Assembly: GCA_022448945.1 (NCBI GenBank)
Contig: JAKVCV010000017.1
Location: 1-64,000, forward strand
Reading direction: 5' to 3'
Source: Saprospiraceae bacterium
Lineage (GTDB): Bacteria > Bacteroidota > Bacteroidia > Chitinophagales > Saprospiraceae
DNA: 64,000 bases
In this document: one piece after another, positions 46,316 through 54,200 of the stretch
Numbering within the stretch: the stretch's first letter is position 1
Layout of the letters: each line of letters opens with the position of its first letter
The notes under the pieces: generated by a model
Told to the model about the DNA's origin: nothing
Seen by the model: only the letters and a program-made list of their open reading frames with translations
Database searches by the model: none
Made by a program: the position numbers and the translations under genes

Positions 46316-48217
46316 ATGTGCACTCAAATAACATCATTCAACCATTATAAAGAAGTATATAAAGATAGCGTTAACGACCCTCTAACTTTTTGGGCTAAAC
46401 AAGCAGAAACCTTTACATGGAAAAAAAAGTGGGACAAAGTAGTAGATTGGGACTTTAAAAAACCTGATGTAAAATGGTTTGTTGGTGGCAAAATGAATAT
46501 TACTGAAAATTGTCTGGACCGACACCTAGAAACAAAAGGTGATAAAACTGCTATTCTCTGGGAGCCGAATGAACCTGGTGAAAGTGCACAAAAATTCACT
46601 TATAAAGAATTGCATTCCGAAGTATGTAAATTTGCTAATGTTCTAAAAGCAAACGGCATTAAAAAAGGCGATAGAGTTTGTTTTTATATGCCTATGGTTG
46701 CTGAATTAGCAATTGCTGTATTAGCATGTGCAAGGATAGGAGCTGTACATTCTGTAGTGTTTGCAGGATTTTCTGCAAAAGCGCTTGCCGACAGGGTGAT
46801 TGATGCTCAAGCTAAAATGATTATTACATCAGACGGAAATTACAGAGGCGCAAAAAATATTCCTGTAAAAACAGTCGTAGATACTGCAATGGATATGGGC
46901 TGTGATTCTGTGGAAACAGTCATTGTGTATAAAAGAACACAAATTGAAGTTACAATGACAGAAGGGCGTGACAAATGGTGGCATGAAGAAATGAATGGAA
47001 AAAGTAATTTTTGCGAAGCTGAAGAAATGGATTCTGAGGATATGTTGTTTATACTTTATACTTCTGGCTCGACTGGCAAACCCAAAGGAGTGGTACATAC
47101 ATGTGGAGGCTATATGGTCTATACAGCATATTCATTTACAAATGTATTTCAATATCAAGAAGAAGACATTTACTGGTGTACTGCAGATATTGGATGGATT
47201 ACTGGACACTCCTATATCGTTTATGGTCCACTTTTAGCAGGTGCCACTACCATGATGTTTGAAGGTGTACCTACGTACCCAGATGCTGGACGTTTCTGGA
47301 AAATCTGTGAAAAATATAAAGTAAATCAATTTTATACTGCCCCTACAGCTATCAGGGCTCTGCAGGCAAAAGGAGATGAACATGTCTCAAACAGTGATCT
47401 TACCAGCCTTAAAGTCTTGGGTACCGTAGGAGAGCCTATTAATGATGAAGCCTGGCACTGGTACAATGAAGTGGTAGGGAAAAAGAAATGCCCTATTGTT
47501 GATACCTGGTGGCAAACTGAAACCGGCGGCATCATGATTTCTGCATTAGCAGGACATACACCGCTCAAACCCTGTTATGCAAGTCTCCCTTTACCAGGAA
47601 TTCAACCTTGTCTCGTTGATACGAATGGTAATGAAATTGAAGGAAATGATGTAGAAGGTTTACTCTGTATAAAATATCCTTGGCCTTCAATGATCCGCAC
47701 AACCTATGGTGACCATGAACGGTGTCGTCAGGTTTATTTTTCATCCTTTAACAATATGTACTTTACTGGTGATGGTGCAAGACGTGATGAAAATGGATTT
47801 TATAGAATTATTGGAAGAGTTGATGATGTTATTAATGTTTCTGGTCATCGTTTAGGAACCGCTGAAGTTGAAGACGCCATAAATGGTCACCTCAACATAG
47901 TAGAATCTGCAGTGGTTGGCTACCCTCATGACATCAAGGGACAAGGTATTTATGCCTACGTTATCGCTAATGATAGTATAAGTAATGAAGAAGAATTCAA
48001 ACAAGAAGTTTTATACATTGTATCTAAAGAAATAGGTCCTATAGCGAAGCCTGATAAAATTCAAATTGTTAAAGGATTACCCAAAACCCGGTCAGGAAAA
48101 ATTATGCGTCGTATCTTAAGAAAAATTGCGAGCAATGAAACTTCAAATCTAGGAGACACTTCTACCCTACTTAATCCAGATGTAGTTAACAGTATTATGG
48201 ATGGCGCTTTAGTCTAA
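46316..48217 (+). CDS. acs: Acetyl-CoA synthetase
   Basis: The protein is 633 residues. It activates acetate with ATP and CoA to acetyl-CoA through acetyl-AMP. Visible ANL-superfamily motifs are ILYTSGSTGKPKGVVHT (phosphate loop), GHSYIVYGPL, TWWQTETGGIMIS, FTGDGARRDENGFYRIIGRVDDVINVSGHRLGTAEVE in pieces, and the C-terminal GLPKTRSGKIMRRILRKIA with the conserved Lys that is acetylated in other bacteria. Length and the WYTDI-region replacement (YWCTADIGWITGHSY) match Acs rather than other acyl-CoA synthetases. No acetate transporter or propionate gene is adjacent. Confidence 0.97.
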   Translation: MCTQITSFNHYKEVYKDSVNDPLTFWAKQAETFTWKKKWDKVVDWDFKKPDVKWFVGGKMNITENCLDRHLETKGDKTAILWEPNEPGESAQKFTYKELHSEVCKFANVLKANGIKKGDRVCFYMPMVAELAIAVLACARIGAVHSVVFAGFSAKALADRVIDAQAKMIITSDGNYRGAKNIPVKTVVDTAMDMGCDSVETVIVYKRTQIEVTMTEGRDKWWHEEMNGKSNFCEAEEMDSEDMLFILYTSGSTGKPKGVVHTCGGYMVYTAYSFTNVFQYQEEDIYWCTADIGWITGHSYIVYGPLLAGATTMMFEGVPTYPDAGRFWKICEKYKVNQFYTAPTAIRALQAKGDEHVSNSDLTSLKVLGTVGEPINDEAWHWYNEVVGKKKCPIVDTWWQTETGGIMISALAGHTPLKPCYASLPLPGIQPCLVDTNGNEIEGNDVEGLLCIKYPWPSMIRTTYGDHERCRQVYFSSFNNMYFTGDGARRDENGFYRIIGRVDDVINVSGHRLGTAEVEDAINGHLNIVESAVVGYPHDIKGQGIYAYVIANDSISNEEEFKQEVLYIVSKEIGPIAKPDKIQIVKGLPKTRSGKIMRRILRKIASNETSNLGDTSTLLNPDVVNSIMDGALV

Positions 48218-48355
48218 TAATCTTGAAAAATAAACCCTAGTATAACATTTAAATTACCTCGCATCTATTTATCATTAAAATTAGTATTTATTTGTAATAA
48301 GTCTAAATAAATACTTATCTTGGGCTTACATTCAAAATGCACTTAAATATTTTCA

Positions 48356-48496
48356 ATGAATTCTCCAGATTTACTCACAAAATCTTCCTGCAACCTACCT
48401 GTTTTTGACTGCAAAAAATGCAAAAAGAAATGCTGTAAGAAATATAAAAAAGGAAAAAAGCAATGTAAACGCTGCCCCAAGTTAACCTTAGGATAA
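48356..48496 (+). CDS. 46-residue Cys/Lys-rich microprotein
   Basis: The reading frame starts at ATG 48356 and codes 46 residues ending in TAA. The protein has eight Cys, mostly in CKKCKKKCCKKYKKGKKQC then KRCPK, with about one third Lys. It has no signal peptide; the first 18 residues are ordinary. The CxxC spacing and the CCKKYKKGKK...CKRCP pattern is one I associate with short conserved Bacteroidota proteins. A zinc-binding or nucleic-acid-binding miniprotein is a reasonable guess but not shown. It lies between acs (same strand) and the convergent lipoprotein gene, with no visible terminator before it. Confidence 0.55.
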   Translation: MNSPDLLTKSSCNLPVFDCKKCKKKCCKKYKKGKKQCKRCPKLTLG

Positions 48497-48546
48497 AATA
48501 TTCAATCTTTTAGTGTGACGCCAATCAAGCGAATTAATACAATTCT

Positions 48547-49338
48547 TTAGTTACTTTTCCTTTCGTTTTTGTCAACAGCCTTGTCGTATCTGTTTAATAA
48601 AGCAACATAGCCCCTTTCAATCGCTTGAATAAATGCTTTTTGATCATCATTTCGTACAATAACAGGGCCAAAATTCCAACCGCTAGATACATCTGCAGCT
48701 TTGCCTGTAGCCATCAGGTCAGACCAAATGGGTTTATCAGAAGTCTGATTTCTCAATTTAAAATTAACTTGGGCAGAATAAGCAATATGACTACTAAAAA
48801 ACACTTTGGTAGTTGAACTGGCAGTAATTGTGATTTGAGCTGTAGCAATAGCATCTACCCCCATAGATTTATATAACCTCGATCTTTGGTCATCTGAAAG
48901 GTTATCAGCGTATAGCCCCATTATAACACCATCAGGATAATAATTCATTGATAATTTACCAAGACTAGTTTCCATACGGGCTAAAATATTCTTATCAAGA
49001 ACCTCCTGATAAACAGCTGAATACTCTGAATTTGATATCATATTATTATATGTTACAACCTCCCAACCCATTTTTTTTGCCAATGCAGTAACCATTTGCT
49101 GATAAGCAAGAATTGCATTTTCCTTAATTAATTCTCTATCCCTGAAATAAGATAAACTTATACCCTCTTCCTCTATATTAAGTTTCGCATCATATCCTAT
49201 TATTGCAACTTTTTTAACTTTTTTAATATCTGTAAGATTCAAGCGTGCAGAGCATGAGGATATCAATAGACACAAACACATGACTTTAAAAATACAATTA
49301 ATGAAATAAAGAGATTTAAATTGTTGAATTGTTTTCAT
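48547..49338 (-). CDS. Putative lipoprotein of unknown function
   Basis: The protein is 263 residues from MKTIQQFKSLYFINC; an upstream in-frame ATG would add 11 residues. The signal peptide ends with CLLISSC, a lipobox (the Cys is about residue 29). The mature part begins LNLTDIKKVKKVAIIGYDAKL, which looks like the edge of a small alpha/beta domain similar to outer-membrane lipoproteins of the CsgG/LpoB-like type (VAIxxxD start). It also contains MGVDAIATAQITI, where a beta strand enters a helix as in that fold. Family assignment is a guess. The gene is leftward, probably downstream of the 49561-51177 fusion but separated by its terminator. Confidence 0.65.
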   Translation of the reverse strand: MKTIQQFKSLYFINCIFKVMCLCLLISSCSARLNLTDIKKVKKVAIIGYDAKLNIEEEGISLSYFRDRELIKENAILAYQQMVTALAKKMGWEVVTYNNMISNSEYSAVYQEVLDKNILARMETSLGKLSMNYYPDGVIMGLYADNLSDDQRSRLYKSMGVDAIATAQITITASSTTKVFFSSHIAYSAQVNFKLRNQTSDKPIWSDLMATGKAADVSSGWNFGPVIVRNDDQKAFIQAIERGYVALLNRYDKAVDKNERKSN

Positions 49339-49496
49339 AGATGGTGTAAAATCAAATTTTTTAAATATCATAGATTTAATTTTTGGATTGATATAAGGGT
49401 TTTGAGATTAACAGGAACATTTATATCCGAAATTTAACAAAAAATAACACTAAATACAATGTGTGAAACAATACCCGTATACTATTAGTCATAAAA

Positions 49497-49528
49497 AAGG
49501 AGATTATCTGTATTTAGACAACCTCCTT
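49497..49528 (-). terminator. Terminator of the PorP-OmpA fusion gene
   Basis: On the minus strand AAGGAGGTTGTCT pairs with AGATAATCTCCTT (two G-U pairs) around a 6-base loop, followed by TTTTAT. It lies 30 bases after the fusion gene stop codon. Confidence 0.85.
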
Positions 49529-49560
49529 CAACGAAACAGTAATATTTTTTCTTTAAAAAA

Positions 49561-51177
49561 CTATTCTTTCTTCTCTGTGAAAATAACGTCAACCCTTCTA
49601 TCTTTAGAGTGACCTTTTTCATCAGGATCGTAGCCATGTGTCGGATTATGTTCACCCATAGGAATAACAAGAATATGAGAGCCATCAAAACCCTGATTGA
49701 CGAGATATTGCCTTACTTTTGCTGCTCGATGCATAGATAATTCCATATTTCTTTTTACATCTCCATCGACACTGGAATTCCCTTTTATATATACTTTGAT
49801 CTGACTCCCACTTGCATGTGCATCATCCAATACTTTTTTTACAGCATCCAGATTAGCCTTAGACAAATCACTAAGTTTTTCTGAACCAATATCAAAAAAG
49901 ACTTCACCAACTTTTTTAAATTGGAGCGGCTTGGCTTCGACTAATTTTCTTAGATGTTCGATCTCTTCACGGTTTTTCTGTATTTCATCTTCATGCTTCT
50001 TGAGCGCTTCTTTATTTTGATCTATTGTTGTACCTTGTTCTTTAACTATTTCAAGTGTTTTTTCAATTTTATCATTACTTTCATGGATGATTGTAGTCAG
50101 AGAGTCAAAACGATCCTGATTCTTAATTGACTCTGATTCCATAAGTGATTTTATACTATCACTCTGTTCATGTAGCACTTCCATACTTTTTTCGATTTCC
50201 TTGAGTTTATTACTTGCTCCAAAACGATAAGCAAGCATAAACTCATGTTGAGTTCCCATATTAGCATTTAAATTTACGTCAACTCCAATCCCAAAAGTAT
50301 ATGCAAAAACAAATTGTTTTTGAACTTCCACTCCTAAAGTAACATCTATTGAAGATGTTACAGTAGTATTATTACTGGAACGATATCCTATACCTAACCA
50401 GCCCATACCATCTATTCCTACAACTAGGTTGCCTTCTGCCTGAAATGGTATATTTTCGATGATTCTACCCATAAAAACAGGTTGTAAATAAATCCGATGC
50501 TGTTTTGCTTCGGGACCAAAAAGATGCTTATAGCTGGCTGCAACAATCCAATGTCGTGTATTAACATATTTAATATCATCCTGACCTGCATCAAGTAATT
50601 TTAATCCAGTATTCAACCCTTGTAACATTGATGCTCCAATATGTAACCCCTTCCATTGATAATCAATTCCTGCACTAAAATCGAAAGAAGTTCCACTTCC
50701 TTCAGTAGGTAATAATTGATTATCATTAGGGTCTGCTACAATAGCATCTGGGTAATTAATACGCTGATGGACAAATCCTAGAGAAATACCTGCGCTAAGT
50801 CCATGCTTAAATCCCTTGCCTTTTTCAAAAGGTATATGATAAGCGTATGTTGCCATTCCACCTATATTTGTTGTAATATGAACCTGGTCCACATAAAACA
50901 TGCCCCCCAACCCCATATTGCCTAATTTTTCTGTTTTTATAGGAGATTCCATAGTGAGCGCACCAGTGAAAGGTGAATTTGGCATAGAAGTCCATTGTTT
51001 TTTAAAATGAAGGCTTAATGCCCCTACCTCAGTTTGTCCAGTTCGTGCAGGATTGTATAAATACGGGTTATAAATATAATGATTCAATATAGGTAATTGT
51101 TGTGCCTGTAAATTACAAGCACTAAACAAAACTGACATTACAATAAAATTTCTAATTATTTTAATCATGATTTTCAA
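49561..51177 (-). CDS. PorP/SprF family barrel fused to OmpA peptidoglycan-binding domain
   Basis: The protein is 538 residues. Residues 1-24 are a signal peptide (ending ACNLQA). Residues about 25-330 form a PorP/SprF barrel: LPILNHYIYNPYLYNPARTGQ, LHFKKQWTSMPNSPFTGALT, then barrel strands to FAYTFGIGVDVNL. Residues about 335-430 are a helical coiled-coil linker (IEKSMEVLHEQSDSIKSLME, then KKHEDEIQKNREEIEHLR). Residues about 430-538 are an OmpA-like domain: GEVFFDIGSEKLS, MELSMHRAAKVRQYLVNQG, and a C-terminal DRRVDVIF with the usual Arg and Asp. It lies 104 bases downstream of the giant adhesin gene on the same strand, so it is its probable secretion partner, tethered to peptidoglycan. Ordinary PorP proteins are about 330 residues. 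Confidence 0.88.
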   Translation of the reverse strand: MKIMIKIIRNFIVMSVLFSACNLQAQQLPILNHYIYNPYLYNPARTGQTEVGALSLHFKKQWTSMPNSPFTGALTMESPIKTEKLGNMGLGGMFYVDQVHITTNIGGMATYAYHIPFEKGKGFKHGLSAGISLGFVHQRINYPDAIVADPNDNQLLPTEGSGTSFDFSAGIDYQWKGLHIGASMLQGLNTGLKLLDAGQDDIKYVNTRHWIVAASYKHLFGPEAKQHRIYLQPVFMGRIIENIPFQAEGNLVVGIDGMGWLGIGYRSSNNTTVTSSIDVTLGVEVQKQFVFAYTFGIGVDVNLNANMGTQHEFMLAYRFGASNKLKEIEKSMEVLHEQSDSIKSLMESESIKNQDRFDSLTTIIHESNDKIEKTLEIVKEQGTTIDQNKEALKKHEDEIQKNREEIEHLRKLVEAKPLQFKKVGEVFFDIGSEKLSDLSKANLDAVKKVLDDAHASGSQIKVYIKGNSSVDGDVKRNMELSMHRAAKVRQYLVNQGFDGSHILVIPMGEHNPTHGYDPDEKGHSKDRRVDVIFTEKKE

Positions 51178-51281
51178 TTTTACTTAGTAACAATGATGCT
51201 TTGAAAATTTTAAAATATAATTGATACTTAAAGAAAAAGAAAGGGGAAATAATCACCCTTACATCTTCATATCAGTATTGT

Positions 51282-54200
51282 TTAACGTTTAATAGTAACA
51301 GCACCTTTAATCGTTTTATCATCGTTTTCAAGATGAATAATATACCAATAGGTGCCATCTGGAAGGCGCTTGCCTTCATAAGTTCCGTACCAGTCATTCT
51401 GATAATTCTGTGTATTTAATATTTCCATACCACCTCGTGAGATAATCTGTAACGTATAAGGTCCTATATTGGTGGCTTGAAGAAAATCTACCTCCCAATA
51501 ATCATTAACGCCATCGCCATTTGGTGTAAATAAATTAATAATATTATAGTTTGGCTCCAATGATGGATCAACAAAAACATTAACCCTATCTGTTGCCAGA
51601 CAACCATGAACATTATAAGTTGTAACATTATAAGAATATGTACCTGGAATAGAAGATAAAAATACTGGGTTTGAGACACTTGCATTATCCAGATTGTCTG
51701 GAGGTGACCAGTCGTATGCAATTCCTCCTGATGCCCATAATTGTATTGGAACCCCAATTGCAGTACTTGTATCAATTATATGCGTTAAAACAGGAACTTC
51801 ATATGCTGTTACATAAGTTTCATAAGTAGAAGAACAATTGTTTACAGAAACCACTACCGTATAAACTCCTGTATCAAGTTGAGAAGGCGAAATAGTTGGA
51901 GTGCGCAAAGATGACATAAAACCATTTGGCCCAGTCCAGGAGTAAGTAGCACCAAAAACATCAAGCACCTCTAATTGCATTGGTGTGCCAAAACAAACAG
52001 GACCATTATTAGTAGCCATGCCTGCATCTGGCAATGAAGTAATCATTACTAAAGTAGAAAGTGGTAATGATGTACAGCCTGTAAGACTATCTATAACTTC
52101 CAGGCTATAAAAACCCTGATGATCTGTTTCAAGTACACTACCAATAGAAACATTCTGATCTAAACTGGTATATCCATTGGGCCCATTCCAGGAATAGCTT
52201 ACACCAGACAAAGCAGGCGCATCTATTGACAAACTATCAAGATCACATAAAGGGCTGTTACTAACTAAAGGTCCAACAAGAGCAGGTCGTGGGTTCACAA
52301 TTACTATTGTTGAGTCAGCGGAAGAGGTGCAACCATTTGCAGTCACTGCAACATCATATGTTCCCGCCTCAGCACTAGTAATATTCGTCAGAGAGATATT
52401 CTGCATTGTAGAAGTAAAACCTCCTGGTCCTGTCCATCCATAGGTAGCACCAAGAACTGTACTTGACTGTAAAAAGACGGTTTCACCTTCACAAACAGGG
52501 CTATCATTAAATGCTGAAGGTGTTGCAGGCAAAGCCCTTACTTCAACATTTATACTTTGAAGTGTTGACAGACAATTGCCTAAATCCTGAGCAACAAAAT
52601 AAACGTAAGAATTTACTGCTAATTGGCCTACATTATAACTACCCCAATTGTTGAGTGCTGTAATTGCAACACGCCCAATTTCCAAACTATCATCATAAAA
52701 GACAAGATCACCAGCGCCAGAACCTGTGGCAAATAAAATAACATCTGAACCACTACAAATTACAATATCTGATGCACTTGGAGGATTAGGGGGGGAACTT
52801 ACAAGGACTGTAACTGGAGAAATAGAGCTAATACAACCCGTTACTGTATCTGTCTCATCAACATAAAAGGTAGTTGTTTGATTTAAAACCGATAGACTTA
52901 AAGAATCTCCAGAACCAACCATAACAACTCCCGCTACATCACTATACCAATTTAATACACCTCCTGAACCTATTGCTGTAAGTGTTACAGAAGAACCTGC
53001 ACATATCGTATCCGCTAAAGTTATAGGAGTAGCCGGTAGCGAATCTACATTTACCGTTACTGTATCAGTATTACTCACACACCCATTTCCATCTAAAGCA
53101 ACGATATAATAATCTGTTGAACTCGTTAATGCGGTGGTAGTAAAAGTATTATTGGAAGAAACCATATTTGTCAATCCACCATCACTATACCATTGAACGG
53201 AACCTATTGCCGTTAGTGTAGCCGTACTACCTTCACAAATAGCAGTTCCAGAAACTACCGGAGAAGCAGGAAGTACATTTACAACTACTCCTATAACACC
53301 AAGATTAGATTCGCATGAACCATTGTCTTCAGAAGTATAATACACATAATTACCGGCAAGTAATGGGCCTGCATTAAAAGTAGCATTAGGGTTCCCTGAC
53401 ATGACAACTCTTCCAACCTCTATTAATGTATTATCATAAAAGACAAGATCACCATTTCCTGAACCAGTGGCAGACAAAATAACATCCTGACCTTCACAAA
53501 CAGAAACTGATGCTGAACCAGGGGTGCCAGGTACTACATCTACTACAGCTGTTACAGCTAAAATATTACTGAGACAAGAGGTTGAACCAACTTCTTGTAC
53601 ATAATAAGTAGTATTCTGACTTAATGGAACAGTTGTAAATACAGTTCCCGTATCAATTATATTAATGCCTGATGCATCACTATACCAATTCAGTGTTCCT
53701 CCTGAACCTAAAGCAGTTAAAGTCGCGGCCGAACCGACACATACTGTATCTGCTACCAAAACCGGATTTGCAGGCACAGAATCAACACTAACAGTAACTG
53801 TTACGGAATTACTCTCACAACCATTAGTATCTATTTGTGTTAAATAATAATCAGTATCGACAAAAATTGATCCAGCTGTGTAGACAGTACCCGTTCCTAA
53901 GAGGTTTGTCAAACCATTGTCACCATACCAATTCACAGTACCTGTAGCAGTTGCATAAAGTGTAGTAAGACTTCCCGAACAAATTGTTGTTCCTGTAGCA
54001 GTTGGTACAACAGGTAATGCATTAACAGTTACATCAATTAATTTTAATGGAGAAAGACAATTGCCATCATCCTCTTGCACATAAAATGTATATGAACCGG
54101 CACTTAAAGTTCCAGTATTAAAAGAAGCATTGGGTGCCAATGCTGACATTGTTGTTCTACTAATTTCTGTAAAACTGCTATTGAAAAAAACCAAATCTCC

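Noticed and set aside
51178-51281. Possible terminator between the adhesin and the PorP-OmpA gene
   Set aside because: Only a 5-base stem (AAGGG/CCCTT) with weak T-rich sequence is seen, so I treat the two genes as probably co-transcribed.
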